A stretch of 52,844 bases of DNA. It comes from Hyphomonadaceae bacterium (GTDB lineage Bacteria > Pseudomonadota > Alphaproteobacteria > Caulobacterales > Aquidulcibacteraceae). Location: NCBI GenBank assembly GCA_016791385.1, contig JAEUMR010000041.1, forward strand, positions 1 through 52,844. The letters are read 5' to 3'. Positions 8,534 to 17,090 of the stretch are shown piece after piece. The first letter of the stretch is position 1. Each line of letters begins with the position of its first letter. Made by a program: the position numbers and the translations under genes. The notes under the pieces are model-generated. The model worked only from the letters and a program-made list of their open reading frames with translations, was not told the origin of the DNA and did not search any database.

Positions 8534-9589
8534 ATGATCGAGGCAGCCATCAACTTCCCCAATCTGAACCCGGCGGCGCTGACCATACCGGCGTTCGATG
8601 TGCTGGGCATGATCATCGGCCCGCTGCAGCTGCGCTGGTACGCGCTCGCCTACATCGCCGGCCTGGTGCTTGGTTGGCGCTGGATGGTGTGGCTGATCCG
8701 CCGCGACAAGCTGTGGGCGCCCGGCAAGCCCTCAATGACAGTGCTGCAGGCCGATGACTTTCTGTTCTGGGCGACGCTCGGCGTCATCCTCGGCGGCCGC
8801 ATCGGCTATGTCCTGTTCTACAAGCCCGACATGATCTGGCTGCACCCGGCTGAGGTGTTCCAGATCTGGCAAGGCGGCATGAGCTTCCATGGCGGCCTGA
8901 TCGGCGTCGCCCTCGCTGCGTTTTGGTTCTCGCGCCAAACCCACGTCAACGACGCGCAGTTTGCAGCGCTGGCGAAGAAGCACGTCGTCACCGAACCGCC
9001 GGCGGCGCAACGCAGCGAATACACCCGCGTCAGCGGCATTGGCTGGCTGAAGAAGAAGGACGCCGAAGACGCGCGCGTCAAAGCCAAGACCGACACAATC
9101 GATCTGCTGCGTCTGGGCGATCTCGCCGCCGCGGCGACCCCGATCGGCCTTTTCTTCGGCCGCCTCGCTAACTTCATCAATGGCGAGTTGTGGGGCCGCC
9201 ACACAGACGCGCCGTGGGGCGTCGTCTTCCCCGAAGGCGGCTACAACTGGACTACGCGCGAGTGGGTCTGGCTCGGCAACGAAACTGCGCGCCATCCCAG
9301 CCAGCTCTATGAGGCGACGCTCGAAGGCCTCGTGCTCTTCACCGTCATCACCATCGCCACGCTGCGCTTTGACTCACTGCGCCGTCCGGGCCTCAACTCG
9401 GGCGTCTTCCTGGTCTGCTACGGCCTCTTCCGCGCCTTGCTTGAGCAAGTGCGCGAGCCGGATGCGCATATGCCCGAAGCGCTGCGCGGCACCATCACCA
9501 TGGGCATGCTGCTCTCGATCCCGATGATCCTGCTCGGCGCCTGGCTGATCCGCCGCGCGCTGCAATCGCCCAAACTGGCCACAGCGTGA
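8534..9589 (+). CDS. lgt: prolipoprotein diacylglyceryl transferase with a cytoplasmic-loop insertion
   Basis: 351 aa against about 290 for E. coli Lgt. It transfers diacylglycerol from phosphatidylglycerol to the lipobox Cys of prolipoproteins at the inner membrane. The catalytic HGG loop is present (GGMSFHGGLIG, His119), and the Lgt signature is intact (GRLANFINGELWGR, residues 209-222). HPSQLYEA near 254 is the usual last motif. Residues 136-188 are an additional charged, Ala-rich segment between these two blocks. It starts a three-gene operon; its stop overlaps the GTG of the methyltransferase gene. Confidence 0.95.
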   Translation: MIEAAINFPNLNPAALTIPAFDVLGMIIGPLQLRWYALAYIAGLVLGWRWMVWLIRRDKLWAPGKPSMTVLQADDFLFWATLGVILGGRIGYVLFYKPDMIWLHPAEVFQIWQGGMSFHGGLIGVALAAFWFSRQTHVNDAQFAALAKKHVVTEPPAAQRSEYTRVSGIGWLKKKDAEDARVKAKTDTIDLLRLGDLAAAATPIGLFFGRLANFINGELWGRHTDAPWGVVFPEGGYNWTTREWVWLGNETARHPSQLYEATLEGLVLFTVITIATLRFDSLRRPGLNSGVFLVCYGLFRALLEQVREPDAHMPEALRGTITMGMLLSIPMILLGAWLIRRALQSPKLATA

Positions 9590-10629
9590 GTCTCACGCAA
9601 AAACTCGTCGAGCATATCCGCGACAACGGCCCGATGACGGTGGCCGAGTTCATGTCGGCGTGTCTCTACGATCCCAAGCACGGCTATTACGCAACCCGCC
9701 CCGCTATCGGCGGCGCCAATGCCGACTTTCTCACCGCGCCGGAAGCGAGCCAGATGTTCGGCGAGCTGATCGGGCTTTGGTGCGCGCATGAATGGGACGC
9801 GCTCGGCAAGCCGGCGTTCAACCTGATCGAACTCGGCCCCGGCCGCGGCGTGCTGATGCAAGACGCCTGGCGCGCCACCCAGCGCATCGAAGGCTTCCAC
9901 GATGCGGCGAGCGTCGTTTTCGTCGAAACGAGCGCGCCGCTGATGGACGAGCAGCAAAAGCGCGCACCGTCGGCGGAATGGGCTGCGCGTTTGGAAGACG
10001 CCCCGCCCGGCCCCTGCCTCATCATCGCCAACGAATTTCTCGACTGCCTGCCGATCCGCCAGTTCGTGCTCGGTGAAGATGGCTGGCACGAAAAACTGGC
10101 CGGCATCGATGAAGCTGACCAGCTCACGTTCGGCCTCTCGGCCGTACTCACTGCGCCCGAGAGCGATGACGAACCCGGCGCCGTGCGCGAGATCGCGCCG
10201 GGTCTGCCGAGCCTGATCTACGAGGTCGAGCAACGCCTGCATGCCAATCCTGGCCGCGCCCTCTTCATCGACTACGGCTATGTCCGCCCCGAAGGCGCCG
10301 ACACGCTGCAGGCGCTGAAGAACCACACCAAGGTCGATCCGCTGGAAACGCCGGGCGAGGCCGATCTCACGGCGCATGTCGATTTCGCGCGGGTCGCGCA
10401 TCTCGCGCGTGAGGCGGGCTTGGACGTGCATGGCCCGGTGACACAGGGCGAGTTTCTGCGCGGGCTCGGCATCGAGGTGCGCGCCGAGGCGCTGAAGCGC
10501 GCCAACCCAGACCACGCTGAGCGCGTCGCGCGCGAACTGCGCCGCTTGACGCACAGCGACGAGATGGGCGCCTTGTTCAAAGTGATATGCCTGTCGAGCC
10601 CCAACCTCCCGCCGCCGCCCGGCTTCTGA
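9586..10629 (+). CDS. NDUFAF7/MidA-type SAM-dependent methyltransferase
   Basis: 347 aa, GTG start overlapping the lgt stop as GTGA. The family (DUF185) is identified by YDPKHGYYATRPAIG near residue 28, DFLTAPEASQMFGELIGLW, and the SAM-binding motif LIELGPGRGVLM near residue 81. The mitochondrial homologue NDUFAF7 dimethylates an arginine of the NDUFS2 subunit of complex I. A similar respiratory role here is inference. It overlaps pgeF by 43 bp, so all three genes of the operon are coupled. Confidence 0.92.
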   Translation: MSLTQKLVEHIRDNGPMTVAEFMSACLYDPKHGYYATRPAIGGANADFLTAPEASQMFGELIGLWCAHEWDALGKPAFNLIELGPGRGVLMQDAWRATQRIEGFHDAASVVFVETSAPLMDEQQKRAPSAEWAARLEDAPPGPCLIIANEFLDCLPIRQFVLGEDGWHEKLAGIDEADQLTFGLSAVLTAPESDDEPGAVREIAPGLPSLIYEVEQRLHANPGRALFIDYGYVRPEGADTLQALKNHTKVDPLETPGEADLTAHVDFARVAHLAREAGLDVHGPVTQGEFLRGLGIEVRAEALKRANPDHAERVARELRRLTHSDEMGALFKVICLSSPNLPPPPGF

Positions 10630-11396
10630 GCGCGGACGCGCCGCCGCACTGGACCGCCGCCGCCCTTGCCGGCGTGCGGCACGGCTTTTTCGGCCGCCGC
10701 GGCGGCGTCTCCGCCGGCGTCTATGCCAGCCTCAACGCCGGCACCGGTTCGAAGGACGACGCCGCGCATGTGCGAGAAAACCGCCGCCGCATCGCCGCCG
10801 CCTTCGGCGCGCCGCCCGATCACTTGCTTGGCGTGCACCAGGTGCACTCCCCCACCGCCGTTTTTGTCGACAGCCCCTGGCGCGGCGAGCGCCCGCAGGC
10901 CGACGCGCTGGTGACGACGAAGCCTGGCTTGGTGATTTCCGTGCTCACCGCCGATTGCGCGCCGGTGCTGCTAGCCGACGCCGAAGCTGGCGTGATCGGC
11001 GCAGCGCATGCGGGCTGGAAGGGCGCCATCGGCGGCGTGCTTTCCGCGACCATCGAACTGATGCTGCAGCATGGGGCGGCGCGCGCGCGCATCGCTGCCG
11101 CCATCGGGCCCTGCATCCATCAGGGCTCCTACGAGGTCGGCCCCGAGTTCGAGCAGCGCTTTGTCGAATCGGATGCGAGCTATGCAGCGTTCTTCGTCCC
11201 CGGCGCTGGCGATCGCCGCCTGTTCGACCTGCCTGGATTTTGTGCAATTCGCCTGAAGGCGCTCGGCATCGGCCGGATCGAGGTGCTGCCGCTCGACACC
11301 TATGCAGCGCCCGCCGACCTCTTCAGCCACCGCCGCTCCGTCCACGAGGGCGCTGGCGATTACGGGCGCAATTGCGCCGCCATCGCGCTGGGCTGA
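10587..11396 (+). CDS. pgeF: peptidoglycan editing factor PgeF (YfiH/laccase-domain)
   Basis: 269 aa. The domain is recognised from HGFFGRRGGVSAGVYASLN at the N-terminus, LGVHQVHSP near residue 84, the segment LTADCAPVLLAD and the motif AAHAGWKGAIGGV, which carry the His and Cys metal ligands (His at HQVH, Cys in ADCAP, His in AHAGW). PgeF removes L-Ser-containing muropeptide precursors and related proteins have purine nucleoside activity. Its start lies inside the methyltransferase gene. Confidence 0.93.
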   Translation: MPVEPQPPAAARLLSADAPPHWTAAALAGVRHGFFGRRGGVSAGVYASLNAGTGSKDDAAHVRENRRRIAAAFGAPPDHLLGVHQVHSPTAVFVDSPWRGERPQADALVTTKPGLVISVLTADCAPVLLADAEAGVIGAAHAGWKGAIGGVLSATIELMLQHGAARARIAAAIGPCIHQGSYEVGPEFEQRFVESDASYAAFFVPGAGDRRLFDLPGFCAIRLKALGIGRIEVLPLDTYAAPADLFSHRRSVHEGAGDYGRNCAAIALG

Positions 11397-11407
11397 CGCG
11401 TGGTTTT

Positions 11408-11433
11408 CATGCAACGGACATGGCGTTGTCATG
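11408..11433. other. imperfect hairpin after pgeF
   Basis: CATG-CAACG and CGTTG-T-CATG can pair with a single bulged T around a 7-nt loop, 12 bp after the pgeF stop. There is no following T-run, so intrinsic termination is doubtful. It lies in the 120-bp leader of prs, where no clear sigma-70 promoter can be read. Confidence 0.3.
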
Positions 11434-11516
11434 AACCTGCAGCGAATCTCTTTTCCGCCGCCCGACTCGGAGAGTAGAGGGAACCGTCTAGAACCCCCGC
11501 GCGGAGCGCCTTTGCC

Positions 11517-12452
11517 ATGAAGCTGTTGGCCGCCAATTCGAACGGCACGCTCGCGCAGTCGATCGCCGACCACCTCGATACCCCGCTCGCCAAAGCCGAG
11601 TTCAAGCGGTTCAAGGACAACGAGATCTTCGTCGAAATCCAGGAGAACGTGCGCGGCGAGGATGTCTTCATCATCCAGTCGACCTCGTACCCGGCCAACG
11701 ACCATTTGATGGAATTGCTGATCGGCATCGATGCGCTGCGCCGCGCCAGCGCGCGCCGCATCACCGCTGTGATCCCATATTACGGCTATGGCCGCCAGGA
11801 CCGCAAAGTCGGCGGCCGCACGCCGATCTCGGCCAAGCTGGTCGCCAATCTGATTGTCACCGCCGGCGCCAACCGGGTGCTGACGCTCGAACTGCATGCC
11901 GGCCAAATCCAAGGCTTCTTCGACATCCCGACCGACAACCTGTTCTCGACGCCTGTGCTCGAACGCGACATCCGTGAGAACTACAAGAACGTCTCCAACC
12001 TGATGATCGTCTCGCCCGATGTCGGCGGCGTCATCCGCGCACGCGCTTTGGCCAACCGCATCGGCGCCGACCTTGCCATCGTCGACAAGCGCCGGCCCAA
12101 GGCGGGCGAGAGCGAAGTGATGAACATCATCGGCGATGTCGACGGTCGCGAATGCATCCTCGTCGACGATATCGTCGATAGCGGCGGCACGCTCTGCAAC
12201 GCGGCGGACGCCCTGCTCGCGGAAGGCGCGAAATCGGTCTCCGCCTACATCACCCACGGCGTGCTCTCGAACGGCGCGGGCAAGCGCATCGAGCAAAGCA
12301 AGCTGAAGGAATTGGTCGTCACCAATTCGATCGATCCGAATGGGCGCACCACCAAGTGCGGCAAGCTGCGCATCGTCTCGGTGGCGCCGCTGATGGGCGA
12401 CGCGATCTGGCGCATCGCCAACGAAGAGAGCGTCAGCTCGCTGTTCGAGTAG
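11517..12452 (+). CDS. prs: ribose-phosphate diphosphokinase
   Basis: 311 aa, typical. It makes PRPP from ribose-5-phosphate and ATP for nucleotide, His and Trp synthesis. Diagnostic segments are [16 protein letters not shown], the flexible-loop and ATP contacts [10 protein letters not shown] near residue 94, and the PRPP-binding loop [13 protein letters not shown] near 213. It is preceded by a long leader and followed closely by a GNAT gene. Confidence 0.97.
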   Translation: MKLLAANSNGTLAQSIADHLDTPLAKAEFKRFKDNEIFVEIQENVRGEDVFIIQSTSYPANDHLMELLIGIDALRRASARRITAVIPYYGYGRQDRKVGGRTPISAKLVANLIVTAGANRVLTLELHAGQIQGFFDIPTDNLFSTPVLERDIRENYKNVSNLMIVSPDVGGVIRARALANRIGADLAIVDKRRPKAGESEVMNIIGDVDGRECILVDDIVDSGGTLCNAADALLAEGAKSVSAYITHGVLSNGAGKRIEQSKLKELVVTNSIDPNGRTTKCGKLRIVSVAPLMGDAIWRIANEESVSSLFE

Positions 12453-12492
12453 CGGCTCGACGCTGCGAGGTTGCGGGAGTAGCTCTGCGCTC

Positions 12493-13032
12493 ATGGCGCT
12501 GACGTTCCGACCCGCAACTTTCGCCGACATTCCAGGCCTGCATGGGCTGATCGAGGGTGGCTATCGCGGCGCCAGCGCCAAGCGCGGCTGGACCCACGAA
12601 GCCGACCTGCTCGGCGGCCAGCGCACCGATGCGGAAACGCTCGCCGCCATCATCGCCGATCCCGAGCAGACTCTGATCGTGGCGGAAGCAGAGGACGGCG
12701 CGCTGCACGGATGCGTGCTCTGCGCTGACGAAGGCGACGATCAGGGAAAGCGTATCGCTTATCTCGGCATGCTGACCGTGCGCCCCGACCTGCAGAGCGC
12801 GGGGCTCGGCCGGCGGCTGATCGCCGCTGCAGAAGAGCATGCGCGCAGCTTCGGCGCCGAACTTATGGAAATGACGGTGATCAAGCAGCGCAGCGAGCTG
12901 ATCGCGTGGTACCTTCGCCGCGGCTATCGCCTCACCGGCCGTGAAGAGCCGTTCCCGATGGACGATCCCCGCTTCGGCCTGCCGAAGACGCGCGATCTGG
13001 TGTTCGTCGTGCTCGACAAGCCACTCCGTTGA
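12493..13032 (+). CDS. GNAT-family N-acetyltransferase
   Basis: 179 aa. Motif A of GNAT enzymes is visible as LGMLTVRPDLQSAGLGRRLI near residues 93-112, giving the acetyl-CoA pyrophosphate loop (Q/RxxGxG/A: QSAGLG). A following helix (AAEEHARSFGAE) and the terminal YLRRGYRLTGREE element complete the fold. The substrate is unknown. It is 40 bp after prs and likely on its transcript. Confidence 0.9.
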   Translation: MALTFRPATFADIPGLHGLIEGGYRGASAKRGWTHEADLLGGQRTDAETLAAIIADPEQTLIVAEAEDGALHGCVLCADEGDDQGKRIAYLGMLTVRPDLQSAGLGRRLIAAAEEHARSFGAELMEMTVIKQRSELIAWYLRRGYRLTGREEPFPMDDPRFGLPKTRDLVFVVLDKPLR

Positions 13033-13080
13033 GCGGCGCAACACTTCGTTTACGCAATTTTTCGCGATGACTGCGGCAGC

Positions 13081-14811
13081 GTGAACGGTTCTGCAATGAA
13101 AGCTCGGTTACACCTCATCCCTAATGCGCCCAAAAGTGCGCGAAGCGTGGGGCGTGCAGTGGCGCGTTTGCCGAAGATCGATTGGAGCGCCATGTCGAGC
13201 CGCGCCTGGCTGAGCGCGGGCGCGCCGATCGTGCTGCTCGTCGCCATCGTCACCGCGCTCTGCTTCTACATCGTGTTGAATTTCGCGCGCACGCAGGACG
13301 AAGAGTTCGCGGTCAATAGCCACCGCCTGATCGAAAGCGCGTTCAGCGAGCGCATGCGCGCCGTAGAGAACCAAGCCTGGGACTACGCCCTCTGGGACGA
13401 CGCCTACTTCAACGTGTCGCGTCACTGGGATCAAGACTGGGTCGATAACAATTTCTACACCGACATCGCCGACGGCGTCGTCATCTTCAATCTCAGCGGC
13501 CGCCATGCGCGCAATCTCTGGCTCGGCGAAGCCTATGCCGCACAGAGCGACAGTGTCGCCCGAGCGCTTCTGCCGGTGGCGCGCGACGCGATTCGCTCGC
13601 GCCCCGTCCGGCGCGCCGATGACCGCGGCATTTCTTCCGGCTACTTCCTGATCGGCGATCAGCTTGCCGCCTTCGCGGTCGCGGCGATCCAGCCCGCCTC
13701 CTTTGCCGCCGACAGCCGTTTGCCGGTCAACTACGTCGCCATTGTCCAGATATTCGACCCTGAGGAACTCACCGAAATCGGCGGCGCGCGCAATCTTGAG
13801 CACGTTCGCTTCGAAGCCGGCGCGGCGCCAGCGGGCGACACCGACATCGCCTCGCCCATCAACGGCCCGGATGGGCAGCTGCTGGGACGCCTCGTCTGGA
13901 CTAACGCCCATCCCGGCAGCGCCGCCTTCGCCGGCCAGATGTGGCCGATCGTGCTGGCGCTCTTCATCATCGGCGCCATCACCGTCGCGGTCGTGCGCCG
14001 TCTCGTGCAGGCGCAGATTGCCGCCGCTATGCGCGCGGAAACAGCGCTGGAGTCGAACCGCATGCGCTCCGAGTTCATCGCGGCGATGAGCCACGAACTG
14101 CGTACGCCGCTGAACACCATCATCGGCTACAGTGAGTTGATCAAGGAAGACGCTGTCGCCATGGGCGGGCTGAACGCAATCGAGCACGACGCCGACAACG
14201 TACTGAAATCGGCCAAGCATCTCCTGCATTTGGTCAATGACGTGATCGACCACTCCCGGCTCGACGCCGGCCGCCTGCGGATGACGATCGAGAACATTCC
14301 CGCCGCAACCATCCTCACGGGCATCGAGGAGTTCTCTGCGCCTCTCACGCGCGCTTCCGGCAACACTTTGACCGTCGCCGACAGCACGCGGGGCCGCCAG
14401 CTGCAGGGCGACGAGGTGCGCGTGTCGCAATGCCTGATGAACCTGGTCAGCAACGCCATCAAGTACACCGATCACGGCATGATCTCGGTCTCGGCCCGCA
14501 TGGAAAAGCGCAGCGGCCGCGACTTCGTGGTGTTCGACGTGGCCGACACGGGCATCGGCATGTCGGAATCGCTGCAGCGCGAACTGTTCACGCCGTTCGC
14601 GCAGCTCCATTCCGGCACCCAGAAGAATGCGGGCGTGGGCCTTGGCCTGTCCATCACTTACAAGCTCGCGCACGCGATGGGCGGTGACATCAGCGTCGCC
14701 AGCCAAGAGGGCAAAGGCTCGCTGTTCAGCCTCGCCTTGCCAGCCGCGCCCGCGAACGAGATCGCGGCGGACGACAGCGCCGCCGCGCCGCACGCCCCGC
14801 TCTACGCCTAA
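13081..14811 (+). CDS. CHASE4-domain sensor histidine kinase
   Basis: 576 aa if started at the GTG at 13081; an ATG at 13096 is an alternative and neither has a clear Shine-Dalgarno. The order is a TM helix (APIVLLVAIVTALCFYIVLNF, about 48-70), a periplasmic CHASE4-type sensor (WDYALWDDAYFNVS near 100), a second TM near 290-310, HisKA (MSHELRTPLNTIIGYSE, His about 340) and HATPase_c (NLVSNAIKYTD, ADTGIGM, GVGLGLSI). It is a hybrid-less kinase with no adjacent regulator. A hairpin terminator lies right after it. Confidence 0.93.
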   Translation: MNGSAMKARLHLIPNAPKSARSVGRAVARLPKIDWSAMSSRAWLSAGAPIVLLVAIVTALCFYIVLNFARTQDEEFAVNSHRLIESAFSERMRAVENQAWDYALWDDAYFNVSRHWDQDWVDNNFYTDIADGVVIFNLSGRHARNLWLGEAYAAQSDSVARALLPVARDAIRSRPVRRADDRGISSGYFLIGDQLAAFAVAAIQPASFAADSRLPVNYVAIVQIFDPEELTEIGGARNLEHVRFEAGAAPAGDTDIASPINGPDGQLLGRLVWTNAHPGSAAFAGQMWPIVLALFIIGAITVAVVRRLVQAQIAAAMRAETALESNRMRSEFIAAMSHELRTPLNTIIGYSELIKEDAVAMGGLNAIEHDADNVLKSAKHLLHLVNDVIDHSRLDAGRLRMTIENIPAATILTGIEEFSAPLTRASGNTLTVADSTRGRQLQGDEVRVSQCLMNLVSNAIKYTDHGMISVSARMEKRSGRDFVVFDVADTGIGMSESLQRELFTPFAQLHSGTQKNAGVGLGLSITYKLAHAMGGDISVASQEGKGSLFSLALPAAPANEIAADDSAAAPHAPLYA

Positions 14812-14817
14812 AGAAAA

Positions 14818-14841
14818 TCGGGCGCCGTTTCCGGCGCCCGA
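14818..14841. terminator. bidirectional intrinsic terminator
   Basis: TCGGGCGCCG and CGGCGCCCGA form a perfect 10-bp stem with a 4-nt loop. On the minus strand it is followed by TTTTCTTTA, a good U-tract for the leftward diiron-protein gene. On the plus strand a T-run comes about 14 bases later, so it also plausibly ends the kinase transcript. Confidence 0.8.
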
Positions 14842-14867
14842 GGCGATACTCCCCTTTTGTTGTCCGC

Positions 14868-15989
14868 TTATTCGGCCGCAATTCTCGCCGCAGCCAAATT
14901 CTCTTTCGTCGGCAGCGGCTTCTCAAGCTGAGCCCAGTCGATCAGCACGTCGCCGGAAAGGTCTTCGTACTTCAGCGCGCCGAGCGCTTCGTACTTCGGC
15001 CGCACCTTCTCGGTGAGTAGGCCGACGCGCTTCAGGTTCGGCATGATGCGCTCGAACAGTAGCTCGCGGAACAGACCGATCACCATGGAATCCATGATGT
15101 ACTTCTTGGCCGCTTCCAGATCGAAGCCGTATTCCTGCATCACGTCGAGGCCGAACAAGCGGTCGCGCATGATGGCGCAGGCCTGATAGGCGAACTCGGC
15201 GCGGTCTTCGATCTCGTTCTCCGGCAGCGCCTTGATCCAGTCTTCGAGGTAATTGACGCCGAACGCCACGTGGCGGCCTTCGTCGCGCATCACCAGCTCA
15301 ACCACCTGCTTCAGCACCGGGTCCTTGGTGGTGCGGACGGTGGTGCCGAACGCAGCCAGCGCCAAGCCTTCGATGATCAGCTGCATGCCGATGAATTTGA
15401 GGTCCCAACGCTCGTCGGCGAGCACCTTGTCGATCAGCGCCTTCAGGTTCTTGTTGATCGGATAGATGCGGCCGCAGCGTTGACGCAGATAATGGTTGAA
15501 CACCTCGACATGGCGCGCTTCATCGAACGTCTGCGAGGCGGCGTAGAGCTTGGCGTCCGCCGTCGGCGCGCACGAGACGAGTTGGGAGGCGACCAACAGC
15601 GCGCCCTGCTCGCCGTGCAGGAACTGACTCATGGTTTGCGCATGCGCCTTCCACGAGAACTCGATCTTCTCCTGCTCGCTCAGCGCTTCGTATTCGGGAT
15701 AGCCGTTGAGCGCGCTCAGCGCCGCTTCGGACGGATAGTCCGTCATGTCGCACGGGGCGTCCCAATCGATGTCGTCGGTCGGGTTCCAGTTGAACTTCTT
15801 GCCGAGTTCGTAGAGCCGGCGAATCTTCGCGTTGGCGCTGTCGTAGTCCCAGTTGAACGAACCGGTCAGCGGGGTGTGGAAAATCTCGCGGATCGTCTCG
15901 ACGTCTTCCATGCTCAGCTTGTCGGCCAGATCATCCGGCCCGAACGTGCGCACCTCTTGCGGGGGCTGGTTCACGATGGTGACGCGCAA
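14868..15989 (-). CDS. ferritin-like diiron protein (R2/oxidase fold)
   Basis: 373 aa from a TTG start at 15987-15989, chosen because AAGGGAGGA (complement of 15996-16004) sits 6 nt before it; the upstream in-frame ATG at 16014-16016 would place this Shine-Dalgarno inside the gene. The diiron ligand set is visible: Glu in HGEQGALLV, DEARHVEVF (ExxH), Glu in IIEGLALAAFG and RDEGRHVAFG (ExxH). This is the 4-Glu/2-His pattern of R2-like oxidases. No NrdA partner is adjacent and the radical Tyr cannot be assigned, so ribonucleotide reductase activity is not claimed. A perfect FNR-type box lies upstream. Confidence 0.8.
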   Translation of the reverse strand: MRVTIVNQPPQEVRTFGPDDLADKLSMEDVETIREIFHTPLTGSFNWDYDSANAKIRRLYELGKKFNWNPTDDIDWDAPCDMTDYPSEAALSALNGYPEYEALSEQEKIEFSWKAHAQTMSQFLHGEQGALLVASQLVSCAPTADAKLYAASQTFDEARHVEVFNHYLRQRCGRIYPINKNLKALIDKVLADERWDLKFIGMQLIIEGLALAAFGTTVRTTKDPVLKQVVELVMRDEGRHVAFGVNYLEDWIKALPENEIEDRAEFAYQACAIMRDRLFGLDVMQEYGFDLEAAKKYIMDSMVIGLFRELLFERIMPNLKRVGLLTEKVRPKYEALGALKYEDLSGDVLIDWAQLEKPLPTKENLAAARIAAE

Positions 15990-16057
15990 TGTGGTCCTCC
16001 CTTGAAAATGACGCATGCGTCAAGTTTCGCAAGATGTGGCCAAGGCGGCCAACCGCA

Positions 16058-16071
16058 TTGATCTCAATCAA
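16058..16071. promoter_or_regulatory. FNR/FixK/FnrL box in divergent promoter
   Basis: TTGATCTCAATCAA is an exact match to TTGAT-N4-ATCAA. It is centred at 16064.5, between the diiron gene (start 15989) and the hydrolase-lipoprotein gene (start 16114). Centring at -41.5 would place a leftward start site at about 16023, leaving a 34-nt leader that contains the strong Shine-Dalgarno. A weak -10 (CATCTT, complement of 16031-16036) is compatible. Confidence 0.75.
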
Positions 16072-16113
16072 ATCGATCCCCTAATGAGCGAAGCGGCCTC
16101 AAGGCAAAAAGCA

Positions 16114-17022
16114 ATGCATCACCTCCCCAAGCTCCTGCTCGCCGTTTGCCTTGCCGCAAGCGCCGCCTGCTCGATCGGCACGGCCGACGACGACAGCCAG
16201 CGCTTCCCCACCTCCTCCGCCTACCCGCCCGGGACCATGGAGCGGTTCACCTTTGAGGGGGCCAACGCCGAGCATTGGCGCATCTCCGCGTTGCGCACGC
16301 CGGAGCGGCCGGACGCAGACTGGAAGGTGGTGATCCTCACCGGCACGCCCTCCTGGAGTGAATACTGGGCCCCCACCCTGGCCGCCGCGCCAGCGGACTG
16401 GGAAGTGGTCGTCGCCGACCGCCCCGGGTTCCGGGATTCCCAGCCAGATCAAGCGGTTGGCGAACTGATGCAGCAAGTGGAGGCGCTCTCGCCGATGCTC
16501 GACGCCCGGCCCGGCCAGCGTGTGCTGCTGATCGGCCAGAGCTTCGGCGCGCCGATCGCCACGCTGATGGCCGCCCGCTACCCGGACAAGGTCGACGCCG
16601 TGGTGATGGTATCGGCCTTCTTCGGCGACCGCGGCCCCACCGCCCGGCGCATGATCGGCGCGGGCCAATTGGTGCACGGCATGCTGCCGCGCGACCTGCG
16701 CAACTCGATCAGCGAAATTACCGCGCAGGACGCCCAGCTCCCCTCGGTCTGGGACGCCCTCCGCAGCCTCCGCCAGCCGGTCGTCTTCATCCACGGCGAC
16801 GCCGACACCTTCGTGCCGCTGGCGGCCGACCAGCGCATCGCCGCCCAGTATGGCCACAGCCTGATCACCGCCCCTGGCGGCGACCACTTCCTCAATGCCT
16901 GCTGCGTGCCGGCGCTGATCGGGGCGATCCATCAGGCCATGGCCGAGGCGGACGGGGGCGAAAGCGCCGCCCGAGCCACAGCCGCCGCCCCCGATCCAAG
17001 CCACACCCCCGCCTTGCAGTGA
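16114..17022 (+). CDS. alpha/beta-hydrolase lipoprotein
   Basis: 302 aa from the ATG at 16114, chosen because the lipoprotein signal MHHLPKLLLAVCLAASAAC then starts the protein, with lipobox ASAAC. In-frame upstream ATGs (16084, 16015) would bury it. The hydrolase core has the nucleophile elbow IGQSFGAP (GxSxG) near residue 145, an acid in HGDADTF and a late His in GGDHFLN. It is predicted to be a membrane-anchored periplasmic hydrolase of unknown substrate. It is divergent from the diiron gene across the FNR-type box. Confidence 0.83.
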   Translation: MHHLPKLLLAVCLAASAACSIGTADDDSQRFPTSSAYPPGTMERFTFEGANAEHWRISALRTPERPDADWKVVILTGTPSWSEYWAPTLAAAPADWEVVVADRPGFRDSQPDQAVGELMQQVEALSPMLDARPGQRVLLIGQSFGAPIATLMAARYPDKVDAVVMVSAFFGDRGPTARRMIGAGQLVHGMLPRDLRNSISEITAQDAQLPSVWDALRSLRQPVVFIHGDADTFVPLAADQRIAAQYGHSLITAPGGDHFLNACCVPALIGAIHQAMAEADGGESAARATAAAPDPSHTPALQ

Positions 17023-17090
17023 GGCAGACCTTCGGCTAGAAGCCGCGCTTCCATTTTTCCTAGCATCTTTGCGAAGGGGCGTGTGGGCCC

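Noticed and set aside
10971-12530. 519-aa minus-strand frame opposite pgeF/prs
   Set aside because: Shadow of two certain housekeeping genes.
13108-14793. 561-aa minus-strand frame opposite the CHASE4 kinase
   Set aside because: Low-complexity shadow; the plus strand carries all kinase motifs.
14868-16016. ATG start at 16016 for the diiron protein
   Set aside because: The strong AAGGGAGGA would lie inside the gene; the TTG at 15989 is correctly spaced behind it.
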